From JACCTU01 sp963769665 (lineage in GTDB: Bacteria; Actinomycetota; Thermoleophilia; Gaiellales; Gaiellaceae): a stretch of 64,000 bases of DNA. Position 1 is the first letter of the stretch; each line of letters begins with the position of its first letter. The translations under genes were made by a program, and so were the position numbers. The DNA lies in contig CAVYMQ010000002.1 of NCBI GenBank assembly GCA_963769665.1, forward strand, positions 372,001 to 436,000, in the 5' to 3' direction. Positions 37,740 to 46,802 of this stretch are shown in pieces. The notes below the pieces were generated by a model that was given only the letters and a program-made list of their open reading frames with translations, was not told the origin of the DNA and searched no databases.

Positions 37740-40309
37740 CTCCCCCGCAGCTCGTCAACCTGGTCCCCCACACGCACTGGGACCGCGAGTGGTACCTGCC
37801 GTTCCAGAGCTTTCGTCTGAAGCTGGTCCGGCTGATCGACGACGTGCTCGAGCTGATGGAGTCGGACGAGCGGTTCGTGTTCACGCTCGACGGCCAACTG
37901 CAGACCGTCGACGACTATCTCGAGATCCGGCCCGAGAACGAGCAGCGGCTGCGTGCGCTCGTCGAGGAGGGGCGGCTCGCGATCGGGCCCTGGCAGGTGC
38001 TGATGGACGAGTTCCTCGTCTCCGGCGAGACGATCTGGCGGAACCTCGAGCAAGGGCTCGTGCGGGCGCGAGAGTTCGGCGGCGAGATGCGCGTCGGCTA
38101 TCTGCCGGACATGTTCGGGCACATCGCCCAGATGCCTCAGATCCTGCGCGCGCACGGGCTCGACAACGCCGTCGTGTGGCGCGGAGTTCCGGCTGCGGTG
38201 GAGCATCACGTGTTCGAGTGGCGCGGCGTCGACGGCTCGTCGGTGCGCGCCGAGTACCTTCCGGCCGGCTACGGCAACGCCGCCTACCTCCTGATCGCGC
38301 CCGACAAGCTCGGCGACGCGGTCGACGCGCTGATCGAGGCGATGCGGCCGTTCTTCGGCGACGACCCGGTGCTTGCGATGTACGGCACCGACCACCAGGC
38401 GCCGCTCCCGGAGCTCGTCGACGTGGTCGAGCGCGCGAACGCGGAGAACGACCGCGTGCGGGTCGAGCTCACGACGCTCGGCGCTGCGCTGAGCAACGTC
38501 TCTTCGCAGCCCGCCACGACCTGGACGGGCGAGATGCGCTCGGGCGCGCGCGCGAACGTCCTGATGAACGTCACGTCCGCGCGGATCGACATCAAGGCGG
38601 CCGCCGCCCGCGCCGAGCGCTGGCTCGAGCGGTACGCCGAGCCGCTCTCGGCACTCCACGGCCGCGCGTGGCCGGCTGAGTTCCTCGCGCTCGCCTGGCG
38701 CCGGGTGATCGAGAACTCGGCCCACGACTCGATCTGCGGCTGCTCCGCCGACGAGGTCTCCGCGCAGGTCCTCGTGCGCTTCGCCGAAGCGGAGGAGCTG
38801 GGCCGGGACCTCGCGGCCGAGGCGCTGGAGCCCGCCCGTGCGGCGACGCCCCGCGGGGCGGCCGTCGTCGCCAACCCGTCGCCGTTCGCGCGTGACGACG
38901 TCGTCGTGCTCGATCTTCCCGTCGCGCCGGAGTGGGAGGACGTCATGCTCGAGGTCGCCGACGGCACGCGCTTCGCTGCGCAGGAGCTGTCGCGAAGCGC
39001 GGCCCAGCTGCACCGGGTGGAGATGCTCGGACGCGACATTCCCGAGCTCGTGAAGCGGCGCCTGCACGGCCGCGAGCTCTTCGGCCAATGGCTGAACGGC
39101 TTCGCAGTCGAGCCGGGGCCGCGGCTGGTCTTCGAGCTCGACACCGTCCAGGACCCGCCTTCGATCGACCTCGTCGAGTTGCGGAACGCGGTGCTCGTCG
39201 CCGCCAAGGCCAAGGAGAGCGAGCGCTGGGAGATCGTGTTCCACACCCGGCCGCGCCGGCGTCTTGCGGCTCGCGTTCGCGCGCCGGCGCTCGGCTGGAC
39301 CGGCGTGCGCGCCGTGGAAGGGAGCGAGTCCGGTGCTGCAGCCGCGCTCGACGGCGGAGTGCTCGCGAACGGTCTGCTGCGCGTCGAGGTCGGAAACGAC
39401 GGCACGCTGCGCATCGGCGACGTCGAAGGCGTCGGCCGCATCGTCCGCGGCTTCGACGTGGGCGACTCCTACAACTACGCACCGCCGGCGGGCGACGTGC
39501 TGGTCGACCGCCCGGACTCCGTGCGCGTGGAATGGCTGGAGCGCGGGCCAGTGCGCGCGTCGGCCGTCGTCCGGCGGACGTACACGTGGCCGCCGGATCA
39601 CGTCGTCGAGGTCGAGACTTACGTCGAGCTCCGTGCCGGCGAGCCGTTCGTTCGGATCCGCGTCGCCTTCGACAACCCCGCCGACGACCAGCGCGTGCGG
39701 ATGCACGTGCCGTTGCGCCGGCAGGCGACGCACTCGTACGCCGAAGGCCAGTACGCGGTCGTCCAACGCGGTCTCGTCGCCGAGGGCGGACACGGCGAGA
39801 TGCCCCTGCCGACCTTCCCGGCGTCGTCGTTCGTCGCCGCCGGCGGGATCGCGCTGCTGCTCGAGCACGTGTCGGAGTACGAGCTGCTCGACGGTCGCGA
39901 GCTCGCGCTGACCGTGCTGCGGTCGACCGGCTGGATCAGCCGGAACACGAACCCGTACCGGGAGGAGCCGGCCGGCCCCGAGCTGGCGATCCCCGCTGCC
40001 CAGATGCGCGGTCGCCACTCGTTCTCGTTCGCGATCTATCCGCACGAGGGCGTGGAGCCCGGCCCGGACGTCCTCGAGCAGGCCGAGCGCTACCGGCTTC
40101 CGTTCCTCACCGCCGAAGGGGCGGGCGAGCCGGGTGAGCTCGCGCAAGCCGAGGGGCTCACGCTCGACGGCGAAGGTGTCGTCCTGACGGCGCTTCGTCC
40201 GAACGAGGCTCGGGTCGCAAACGAAACGCCCGAACCACGCACCGTCACGCTCGGGGGCGAGTCGCTCGAGCTCCGCCCGTGGGAGGTCCGGACGACGACT
40301 ACCCCCTGA
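37736..40309 (+). CDS. GH38 alpha-mannosidase (MngB-like), apparent ATA start
   Basis: About 857 residues, the length of MngB-type GH38 enzymes. The zinc/catalytic site is complete: H14 and D16 in VPHTHWDREWY, the nucleophile D125 in YLPDMFGH, and H330-D331 in AHDSICGCSADEV. C-terminal beta domains follow, ending ELRPWEVRTTT. PHTHWD begins only about ten codons after the permease stop, and no ATG, GTG or TTG lies before it; ATA at 37736 overlaps that stop as ATAG. It would hydrolyse alpha-mannosides (mannosylglycerate or mannose-capped glycans) imported by the adjacent transporter. Confidence 0.9.
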   Translation: MAPPQLVNLVPHTHWDREWYLPFQSFRLKLVRLIDDVLELMESDERFVFTLDGQLQTVDDYLEIRPENEQRLRALVEEGRLAIGPWQVLMDEFLVSGETIWRNLEQGLVRAREFGGEMRVGYLPDMFGHIAQMPQILRAHGLDNAVVWRGVPAAVEHHVFEWRGVDGSSVRAEYLPAGYGNAAYLLIAPDKLGDAVDALIEAMRPFFGDDPVLAMYGTDHQAPLPELVDVVERANAENDRVRVELTTLGAALSNVSSQPATTWTGEMRSGARANVLMNVTSARIDIKAAAARAERWLERYAEPLSALHGRAWPAEFLALAWRRVIENSAHDSICGCSADEVSAQVLVRFAEAEELGRDLAAEALEPARAATPRGAAVVANPSPFARDDVVVLDLPVAPEWEDVMLEVADGTRFAAQELSRSAAQLHRVEMLGRDIPELVKRRLHGRELFGQWLNGFAVEPGPRLVFELDTVQDPPSIDLVELRNAVLVAAKAKESERWEIVFHTRPRRRLAARVRAPALGWTGVRAVEGSESGAAAALDGGVLANGLLRVEVGNDGTLRIGDVEGVGRIVRGFDVGDSYNYAPPAGDVLVDRPDSVRVEWLERGPVRASAVVRRTYTWPPDHVVEVETYVELRAGEPFVRIRVAFDNPADDQRVRMHVPLRRQATHSYAEGQYAVVQRGLVAEGGHGEMPLPTFPASSFVAAGGIALLLEHVSEYELLDGRELALTVLRSTGWISRNTNPYREEPAGPELAIPAAQMRGRHSFSFAIYPHEGVEPGPDVLEQAERYRLPFLTAEGAGEPGELAQAEGLTLDGEGVVLTALRPNEARVANETPEPRTVTLGGESLELRPWEVRTTTTP

Positions 40310-40326
40310 GCTAGGCTCAGACGGGA

Positions 40327-41469
40327 GTGCCGGAGAAGCGCTACCTGATGACCCCGGGGCCTACGCCTGTGCCTCCGGAGGTGCTCGCCGCGACGGCCGA
40401 GCCGGTCGTCCACCACCGCAGCCCCGACTTCCGCATCGTGCTCGAACGCTGTCTCGGCCGCCTCGGGCAAGTGTTCCGCACCGAGGTGCCCGTCCTGATG
40501 TTCACGTCGTCCGGAACCGCGGCGATGGAGTCCGCCGCCGCGAACCTGCTCTCGCCCGGCGATCGCGTGACCGTCGTCTCGTGCGGCTACTTCGGCGAGC
40601 GCTGGCAGGCGATCGCGGGTGCGTACGGCGCGGACGTCGATGCGCTCGCGTACGAGTGGGGGGAGGTGCCCTCCGCCGACGAGCTCGCGGCACGGCTGGC
40701 CGAGCGACCGGCGAAGGTCGTGTACCTCACGCACTCGGAGACCTCGACCGGCGTCGTCGCCGACGTGCGCGCGCTGGCCGCGGTCGCAAAGGAGGCCGGC
40801 TCGCTCGTCGTCGTCGACGCGATCTCGAGCCTCGGGGCCGTGCCGCTCGAGTCGGACGCGTGGGGGATCGACGTCGTCTGCTCCGGCTCGCAGAAGGCGC
40901 TGATGACACCGCCCGGGCTCGCGTTCGCCTCCGTCTCGGACGCGGCAAACGCTGCGCGTGGAACCTCACCGCGCTTCTACCTCGACTGGGAGCGCACGCG
41001 AAAGGCTCAGGAGAAGCTCGACGCGGCCTTCACGCCCGCCGTGTCGATCATCGCGGGGCTCGACGTGGCGCTCGGGCTCCTGCTTGACGAGGGCCTCGAG
41101 TCCGCGTTCGAGCGGCACGTGCGTCTCGGCCGCGCCTGCCGGGAGGGAGCGAAGGCGATGGGCCTCGAGCTCTTCTCGCCGGACGACGACAGCTCCGCGG
41201 TCGTGACCGCGATCCGCGCTCCGGAGGGGATCGACTCCGGCGACGTCGTGCTCGCGCTCCGCGACAAGCACGGGATCACGATCGCCAACGGCCAGGGAGC
41301 GCTCAAGGGGCAGATCTTCCGGATCGGCCACATCGGCTGGTTCGACGTGTTCGACATCACGATCGCGCTCGCCGCGGTCGAGCTCTCGCTCGCGGAGCTG
41401 GGCGCGGACGTCGAGCGCGGCGTCGCCACGGCGCGCGCGCTCGAGGTCTACGAAGGCGCCCCGGTTTGA
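40327..41469 (+). CDS. class V aminotransferase (serine-pyruvate/phosphoserine type)
   Basis: A 380-residue PLP enzyme opening RYLMTPGPTPVPPEVLAA, typical of alanine-glyoxylate/serine-pyruvate aminotransferases. The Schiff-base lysine is in CSGSQKALMTPPG, with VVVDAISSLGA as the cofactor aspartate region. GTG at 40327. It is TTGA-coupled to serA, so it probably supplies or uses the phosphohydroxypyruvate/serine step in the absence of a classical serC; many archaea and deep actinobacteria use this enzyme type for that. Glyoxylate aminotransfer is the alternative. Confidence 0.9.
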   Translation: MPEKRYLMTPGPTPVPPEVLAATAEPVVHHRSPDFRIVLERCLGRLGQVFRTEVPVLMFTSSGTAAMESAAANLLSPGDRVTVVSCGYFGERWQAIAGAYGADVDALAYEWGEVPSADELAARLAERPAKVVYLTHSETSTGVVADVRALAAVAKEAGSLVVVDAISSLGAVPLESDAWGIDVVCSGSQKALMTPPGLAFASVSDAANAARGTSPRFYLDWERTRKAQEKLDAAFTPAVSIIAGLDVALGLLLDEGLESAFERHVRLGRACREGAKAMGLELFSPDDDSSAVVTAIRAPEGIDSGDVVLALRDKHGITIANGQGALKGQIFRIGHIGWFDVFDITIALAAVELSLAELGADVERGVATARALEVYEGAPV

Positions 41470-43043
41470 GCAAGCTGAGAGTCCTCGTTCGCGAGCCCAT
41501 CGCCGACGCGGGCGTGAAGCTGCTCAGAGACCGCTTCGACGTCGACGTCGAGACGAACGGCGACCTCGCCGAGCGGATCGGCGACTACGACGCGATCGTG
41601 ATCCGCTCCGCGACGAAGCTGACCGCCGAGCTGATCGAGCGCGGCGCGAAGCTGAAGGTGATCGGCCGCGCCGGCGTCGGGGTGGACAACGTCGACGTCG
41701 AGGCTGCGACGCGCCGAGGGATCGTCGTCGCGAACGCACCCGAGTCGACGGTCGTCTCCGCCGCGGAGCACGCCGTCGGGCTCCTCGTCGCGCTCGCGCG
41801 GAACATCCCGCAGGCACATGCCGCCCTCAAGCAGGGTCGCTGGGAGCGCTCGAAGTGGGGTGGGGTAGAGCTCTCCGGCAAGACGCTCGGCGTGCTCGGC
41901 TTCGGGAGGATCGGGCAGCAGGTCGCGCGTCGCGCAAGCGGGCTCGGGATGCGCGTCGTCGCGTACGACCCGTTCGTCTCGAAGGAGCGCTACCGCGAGC
42001 TCGGAGTCGAGCGCGCGGAGTCGATGGGGGACGTGCTCGGCGAAGTCGAGTTCCTGACGCTGCACCTGCCGCTCGGCCCGGAGACGCGCGGGATCGTCAA
42101 CCGGGACGCGTTCGCCCAGATGCGCGAGGGTACGCGCCTCGTCAACGCGGCACGCGGCGAGCTCGTCGACGAGGAGGCGCTCGTCGAGGCGCTTCAGAGC
42201 GGGAAGCTCGCCGGCGCCGCGCTCGACGTGTTCTCGAGCGAGCCGTACACGGGGCCGCTGCTGGAGCTCGACAACGTGATCGTCACGCCGCACCTGGCTG
42301 CCTCGACCGAGGAGGCGCAGGACCGCGCGGGCGTGATCGTCGCCGAGCAGGTCGCCGCCGCACTCGAAGGCGGTCTCGTCACGAACGCCGTCAACATCCC
42401 CGCGATTCGCCCGGAGGATCTCGACGTGCTCGGCCCGTACGTTCCGCTCGCAGCGAAGCTCGGGCGGCTTGCGATGGAGCTGGCGGCGGGGCGCGCTGCG
42501 CGGATCGAGCTCTCGTACTACGGCACGCTGGCGCAGTACGACACGCGCCTGCTGACCGTGGCGGCGTTGAACGGCGCCTTCCAGGGCCGCGCCGACGTCC
42601 CGGTGAACTACGTCAACGCGCCGCTGATCGCCGCCGAGCGCGGGATCGAGGTCAACGAGGAGCGCAGGCGCAGCTCGCGCGACTACACGAACCTGATTCG
42701 CGTGCGCGTGCGCGAGAACGGCGACGAGGTGACCGTCGCCGGCACGACGATCGGGCGCGACAACCGCTTCTGGCTCGTCAACGCTCTCGGCTTCGAGCTC
42801 GACATCGAGCTCTCGCCGCTGATGGTCTTCTTCCGCTACGACGACGTCCCGGGCGTGATCGGACGGGTGGGCACGCTCTTCGGCCGGCAGAACGTGAACA
42901 TCGCGAACATGGCCGTCTCTCGGAGCCGACGCGGCGGGAAGGCGCTGATGGCGCTCTCGCTCGACACGACTCCGCCGCCGGAGCTCGTCGAGGCCGTTCG
43001 CTCGGAAGGCTTCGACGATGCACGGATCATCGACCTCGGCTGA
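41466..43043 (+). CDS. serA: D-3-phosphoglycerate dehydrogenase
   Basis: A 525-residue long-form SerA with catalytic domain, NAD site VLGFGRIGQQVARRA, catalytic Arg in NAARGELVDEEAL, Glu and His in VTPHLAAST, an allosteric-substrate-binding domain (about 315-445) and a C-terminal ACT domain (MVFFRYDDVPGVIGRVGTLFG, residues 455-525) for serine feedback. TTG start overlaps the aminotransferase stop. First step of serine synthesis. It overlaps the methyltransferase gene by 26 nt. Confidence 0.95.
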   Translation: MSKLRVLVREPIADAGVKLLRDRFDVDVETNGDLAERIGDYDAIVIRSATKLTAELIERGAKLKVIGRAGVGVDNVDVEAATRRGIVVANAPESTVVSAAEHAVGLLVALARNIPQAHAALKQGRWERSKWGGVELSGKTLGVLGFGRIGQQVARRASGLGMRVVAYDPFVSKERYRELGVERAESMGDVLGEVEFLTLHLPLGPETRGIVNRDAFAQMREGTRLVNAARGELVDEEALVEALQSGKLAGAALDVFSSEPYTGPLLELDNVIVTPHLAASTEEAQDRAGVIVAEQVAAALEGGLVTNAVNIPAIRPEDLDVLGPYVPLAAKLGRLAMELAAGRAARIELSYYGTLAQYDTRLLTVAALNGAFQGRADVPVNYVNAPLIAAERGIEVNEERRRSSRDYTNLIRVRVRENGDEVTVAGTTIGRDNRFWLVNALGFELDIELSPLMVFFRYDDVPGVIGRVGTLFGRQNVNIANMAVSRSRRGGKALMALSLDTTPPPELVEAVRSEGFDDARIIDLG

Positions 43044-43488
43044 CGATCGCGGCGGCCGCTGGGTCGTTGTGCAGTTCGTCCTCATGGCGCTGGTGGTCGC
43101 AGCGGGTTTGCTGCCACCCGGCTGGCCCGATGCGGCCGAATGGGTGCTGCCGGCCATCGGCGCGGTCGCCTCGCTCCTCGGGGCGCTGCTCGTTGTCTGG
43201 GCGTGGCGCACGCTCGACCGAGCCGCGACCCCGTATCCGCGGCCTCGCGAGGGCGGGCGGTTGATCGAGACCGGGCCGTACGCGTACGTGCGGCATCCGC
43301 TCTACAGCGCAGGCCTGCTCTTCTTCCTCGGCTACGCGCTTGCGACGAGCCCGGCCGCGCTCGTCCCGCTCGTTGGACTCGCGGTGTTCTGGCGGAACAA
43401 GGCGGCGCTGGAGGAGGAGCTGCTCGCGCGGCGCTACCCGGACTACGGCGAGTACCGCGCGCGTGTGCGCGGCACGTTCGTTCCTTAG
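43018..43488 (+). CDS. isoprenylcysteine carboxyl methyltransferase-family membrane protein
   Basis: A 156-residue protein with transmembrane helices at about 18-33 (VQFVLMALVVAAGLL), 44-62 and 98-118, and the family's SAM-binding C-terminal signature: GPYAYVRHPLYSAGLLFFLGYAL and EEELLARRYPDYGEYRARVR. Bacterial homologues methylate unknown lipids or small molecules. ATG at 43018 lies inside the serA end. It converges with a 4-nt overlap on a small cytoplasmic protein. Confidence 0.85.
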   Translation: MHGSSTSADDRGGRWVVVQFVLMALVVAAGLLPPGWPDAAEWVLPAIGAVASLLGALLVVWAWRTLDRAATPYPRPREGGRLIETGPYAYVRHPLYSAGLLFFLGYALATSPAALVPLVGLAVFWRNKAALEEELLARRYPDYGEYRARVRGTFVP

Positions 43489-43823
43489 GCCGGCTTCGGC
43501 TTCCGCGGATTGAGGCTGCGGACGGTCGCGGCGACGGTGTGCTCGAACTTCTCGACGATCTGGAACGGCCCGCACCGCTCGACGACCTTCTCGATCGCAT
43601 CGTCCTCGTGTCCGGGCGCGAGCAGAAAACGCGTCGGCTTGGCCCGCGCGCGCTCGTAGTCGTCCAGCGGCGTCGCAAGCCGGTGCGTGCAGGACCGGTC
43701 GCCGCACTCGCACACGAACTCCGCCTCGTCCGCGTCGAAGCGCTGGGCGCTCTCGGCGATCCGCTCGTTGACGTTGCGGAAAATCGCCTCGGTCGTAGCC
43801 TGTCGGACGAGTTCGGCGTTCAT
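43485..43823 (-). CDS. 112-residue conserved-looking protein with a Cys/His motif
   Basis: Starts ATG 43823 (MNAELVRQATTEAIFRNVNERI). FVCECGDRSCTHRLATPLDDYERARAKPTRFLLAPGHED contains C-x-C-x-x-x-x-C-x-H, a probable metal site, and the rest is helical. The arrangement E-F-x-C-E-C-G-x-x-x-C is common in small actinobacterial hypotheticals. It is divergent from the YbaK-like gene (39 bp). No function known. Confidence 0.7.
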   Translation of the reverse strand: MNAELVRQATTEAIFRNVNERIAESAQRFDADEAEFVCECGDRSCTHRLATPLDDYERARAKPTRFLLAPGHEDDAIEKVVERCGPFQIVEKFEHTVAATVRSLNPRKPKPA

Positions 43824-43862
43824 CTGAGAGACAACGGGGAACGAGCCGATACGGTTTCGCGC

Positions 43863-44354
43863 GTGCTCCCCGAGCCCGTCCAGCGCGTGGCCGACTTCCT
43901 CGGTGCGGCGGGTGCCGAGGCCAGGCTCGAGGAGTTCCCCGAGGAGATCCCGACCGTCCGGGACGTGGCCAAGACCCTCGGGGTCGACGCGGGCCAGATC
44001 GTCAAGACCCTCGTCTTCGTCTGCGACGGCCGCCCTGTCGTCGTCCTGGTCCCGGGCGACCGGCGGGCCGACGGTGCCAAGATCGCGAGGGCGCTCGGAG
44101 CGGGGTCGGCGAGGGTCGCCACCCGGGACGAGGTCATGGCGGCAACCGGCTTTCCTCCAGGGGCCGTGGCCCCGTTTCCGCTCCCCGCCGTCGACACGAT
44201 CCTCCTGGAGCAGACCCTGCTGACCCGGGACTACGTCTGGGTCGGGGCCGGCTCCGAGCGCCACCTGGCCAGGCTCCCGGCGTCCGAGCTCCTGCGCCTC
44301 TCGAGGGCCCGACAGATGGACGCTGTCGAGGACCACACATACCATTCGAGTTGA
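43863..44354 (+). CDS. YbaK/ProX-type aminoacyl-tRNA deacylase-like protein
   Basis: A 163-residue YbaK-fold protein: RLEEFPEEIPTVRDVAKTLGV, then GQIVKTLVFVCDGRPVVVLVPGDRRADGAKI, whose lysine is the conserved editing-site residue, and a C-terminal FPPGAVAPFPL loop. Trans-editing of mischarged tRNA (Cys-tRNA-Pro or Ala-tRNA-Pro) is the known role of relatives. GTG at 43863, frame set by homology. ilvE follows 27 bp later. Confidence 0.85.
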   Translation: MLPEPVQRVADFLGAAGAEARLEEFPEEIPTVRDVAKTLGVDAGQIVKTLVFVCDGRPVVVLVPGDRRADGAKIARALGAGSARVATRDEVMAATGFPPGAVAPFPLPAVDTILLEQTLLTRDYVWVGAGSERHLARLPASELLRLSRARQMDAVEDHTYHSS

Positions 44355-44381
44355 CCGTCGATCCCAAGAGGAGGCGCACAG

Positions 44382-45308
44382 GTGGAGGAAACCGAGAAGA
44401 TCTGGATGAACGGTGAGCTGGTCGACTGGGCGGACGCCAAGGTCCACGTCGGCACTCACGGACTCCACTACGGCTCGGGCGTGTTCGAGGGAATCCGGTG
44501 TTACGAGACCTCGAAGGGCCCGGCGGTCTTCCGGCTCAACGACCACCTGCAGCGTCTGCACGATTCTGCGCGCCTCCTCTACATGGAGCTCCCGTACTCG
44601 ATCGAGGAGTTGCGCGATGCGTGCCACGAGCTGATCGGCGTCAACGGCCTGCCCGAGTGCTACCTGCGGCCGATCGCGTTCTACGGCTACGGCCAGCTCG
44701 GCGTCGCCGCGCGCGACAATCCTGTCGAGACGGTGATCATGAGCTGGCCCTGGGGCGCGTACCTCGGCGACGACGGGATGGCGAACGGGATCCGCGGCAA
44801 GATCTCGAGCTGGCAGCGGATCGGGCCGAACGTGATCCCGCACGTCGCCAAGGCGACAGGTGTCTACCTCAACTCGATGCTCGCGGTCACAGAGGCAATT
44901 CGCGCCGGCTACGACGAGGCGATCCTGCTCACCGCGGAGGGGACGATCGCGGACGGCTCGGGTGAGAACATCTTCATCGTCAAGAACGGCACGATTTCCA
45001 CGCCTGCGCTCTCGACGTCGATCCTGCCCGGGATCACACGGGACACGATCATCCAGATCGCGCAGGACCTTGGGTACACGGTCGACGAGACCGACCTGAT
45101 CCGCTCCGACCTCTACCTCGCCGACGAGGTGTTCATGTGCGGCACCGCCGCCGAGGTGACGCCGCTCAAGTCGGTGGACGACTACGAGCTCGGTGTCGGT
45201 CCGGTGACGCTCGAGATCCAGAAGGCGTATCTGGAGACTGTGCGCGGCCAGAGCGAGCGCTGGGCGCAGTGGCTCGACCACACGGCCACGCGCACGCCGA
45301 CCGCTTGA
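44382..45308 (+). CDS. ilvE: branched-chain amino acid aminotransferase
   Basis: A 308-residue fold-type IV PLP enzyme. IWMNGELVDWADAKVHVGTHGLHYGSGVFEGIR is the classic opening; K157 in HVAKATGVYLNS is the Schiff-base lysine; GTIADGSGENIFIVKNG and MCGTAAEVTPL complete the active site. GTG at 44382 follows AAGAGGAGG. It interconverts Leu/Ile/Val and their keto acids. It is TTGA-coupled to a DegT-family gene. Confidence 0.95.
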   Translation: MEETEKIWMNGELVDWADAKVHVGTHGLHYGSGVFEGIRCYETSKGPAVFRLNDHLQRLHDSARLLYMELPYSIEELRDACHELIGVNGLPECYLRPIAFYGYGQLGVAARDNPVETVIMSWPWGAYLGDDGMANGIRGKISSWQRIGPNVIPHVAKATGVYLNSMLAVTEAIRAGYDEAILLTAEGTIADGSGENIFIVKNGTISTPALSTSILPGITRDTIIQIAQDLGYTVDETDLIRSDLYLADEVFMCGTAAEVTPLKSVDDYELGVGPVTLEIQKAYLETVRGQSERWAQWLDHTATRTPTA

Positions 45309-46435
45309 GCAAGGCAGCAACGCGGATCCCGCTCTCGCGCCCGTACCTGGGCGAGCGGGAAGAGGAGCTCGTGCTCGACGTCCTGCGCTCGGGACGGCTC
45401 TCGCTCGGACCGACGATCGAGCGCTTCGAGGAGCTGATCGCCGAGCGCACCGGAGCGCCGTACGCGGTCGCACTCTCGAGCGGAACGGCGGGCCTGCATC
45501 TGCTCGCGCGTGCCGCCGGGCTCGGGCCCGGCGACGAAGCGATCACCTCGACGTTCTCCTTCGTGGCGTCGGCGAACTGCTTCGTGGTCGAGGGCGCCAC
45601 GCCCGTCTTTGCCGACATCGACCCGCGCACGCTCAACCTCGACCCCGCCGCGGTCGAGGCGGCGATCACCGAGCGCACGAAGGCGATCGTGGCCGTGGAC
45701 ATCTTCGGCTATCCCTGCGAGCTCGACGAGTTGCGCGCGCTCGCCGACAAGCACGACCTCGTCCTGATCGACGACTCGTGCGAAGCGCTCGGCGCGGAGT
45801 ACAAGGGCGCGCCGCTCGGCTCGCACGGGCCGAGCTCGGTCTTCGCCTTCTACCCGAACAAGCAGATCGCGACGGGCGAGGGCGGCGTCGTCACGACGCA
45901 CTCGGAAGACGAATCGCGGCTGCTCCGAAGCCTGAGCAACCAGGGGCGCTCGTACGAGAGCGGCCGCTGGTTCCACCACCCGTACCTCGGACTCAACTAC
46001 CGCTGGACCGACCTGCAGGCTGCCGTAGGAATCGCGCAGCTCGAGAAGCTCGACGAGATCCTCGCGCTCCGCAGCGCAGCGGCCGGGCGCTACGACGATC
46101 TCCTCTCCGGCGTGGACGGCGTCGAGACGCCGCTGCCCGACGACGCCGACCACATCCGCTCCTGGTTCGTCTACGTCGTCCTGCTCGACGCAGGGATCGA
46201 CCGGACGCGCGTTGCGGCCGAGCTCGCCGAGCAGGGGATCGAGTGCGGCGAGTACCTCCCGTGCATCCACCTGCAGCCCTACATGCGCGAGGCGTACGGG
46301 TTCGCCGAGGGCCTCTGCCCCGTGGCGGAGGACGCGAGCCGGCGGACGCTTGCTCTGCCGTTCTTCCCGCAGCTCGAGCGGGAGGATCAGGAGCGTGTCG
46401 CTTCCGCTCTTTCGGGGGCCCTCGCGGCGCAATAA
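45305..46435 (+). CDS. DegT/DnrJ/EryC1/StrS-family PLP aminotransferase
   Basis: A 376-residue sugar-aminotransferase-type enzyme: PLSRPYLGEREEELVLDVLRSGRLSLGP, SSGTAGLHLLARAAGLGPGDE, DDSCEALGAEYKG and K186 in FAFYPNKQIATGEGG, the PLP lysine. LSNQGR and a WTDLQAAVG region follow. The substrate would be a keto-sugar nucleotide; no sugar-nucleotide genes adjoin, so it may be a stand-alone member. TTG at 45305 overlaps the ilvE stop. Confidence 0.92.
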   Translation: MSKAATRIPLSRPYLGEREEELVLDVLRSGRLSLGPTIERFEELIAERTGAPYAVALSSGTAGLHLLARAAGLGPGDEAITSTFSFVASANCFVVEGATPVFADIDPRTLNLDPAAVEAAITERTKAIVAVDIFGYPCELDELRALADKHDLVLIDDSCEALGAEYKGAPLGSHGPSSVFAFYPNKQIATGEGGVVTTHSEDESRLLRSLSNQGRSYESGRWFHHPYLGLNYRWTDLQAAVGIAQLEKLDEILALRSAAAGRYDDLLSGVDGVETPLPDDADHIRSWFVYVVLLDAGIDRTRVAAELAEQGIECGEYLPCIHLQPYMREAYGFAEGLCPVAEDASRRTLALPFFPQLEREDQERVASALSGALAAQ

Positions 46436-46442
46436 TCAGGGC

Positions 46443-46802
46443 GTGTCCACCGGCCCGACCCGGATGGTGTTTCTCGGCTTCGGGAAGTTCGCCCGCGCCG
46501 ACAAGATCTACGCGCTCGAACCGCTCGCCGGAAAGGACCGCGGACACGGTGCCCGCACACGCGTGTGGGTCGAGGGCGTCCCTGAGCCGATCGTCGCCTC
46601 GCGGACCGAGCGCACGATCGTCTCCGAGATGGGCGGCGACTCCGCGCTCCGTTCGCAGCTCGTCGACCAGGGCATCGAGCTCGCGGAACGGCTGATCCAG
46701 CAGACGGACACCGGACGCGTCGACCTGAAGGATCTGAGCCGCCGCGCGCGACGCCTCCTCGAGGCGACCGCGCAGCAGTCCGACGACCGCCAGCTCTTCT
46801 GA
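46443..46802 (+). CDS. RemA/DUF370-like protein
   Basis: A 119-residue protein whose N-terminal ~60 residues (VFLGFGKFARADKIYALEPL... TRVWVEGVPEPIVASRTERTIVSEM) resemble RemA (GFGNMVxANRIIAI), a DNA-binding regulator of biofilm genes in Firmicutes. The C-terminal half is helical (LVDQGIELAERLIQQTD). GTG at 46443. Actinobacterial RemA-like proteins are little studied; DNA binding is inferred from family. Its TGA stop overlaps an apparent CTG start of an MFS gene. Confidence 0.65.
   Translation: MSTGPTRMVFLGFGKFARADKIYALEPLAGKDRGHGARTRVWVEGVPEPIVASRTERTIVSEMGGDSALRSQLVDQGIELAERLIQQTDTGRVDLKDLSRRARRLLEATAQQSDDRQLF

Noticed and set aside
37700..40147. 815-residue open frame on the minus strand opposite the GH38 gene, and other very long antisense frames
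   Set aside because: High GC makes antisense frames open by default. The translations are Arg/Ala/Asp-rich low-complexity with no motifs, while the plus strand has an unmistakable enzyme.
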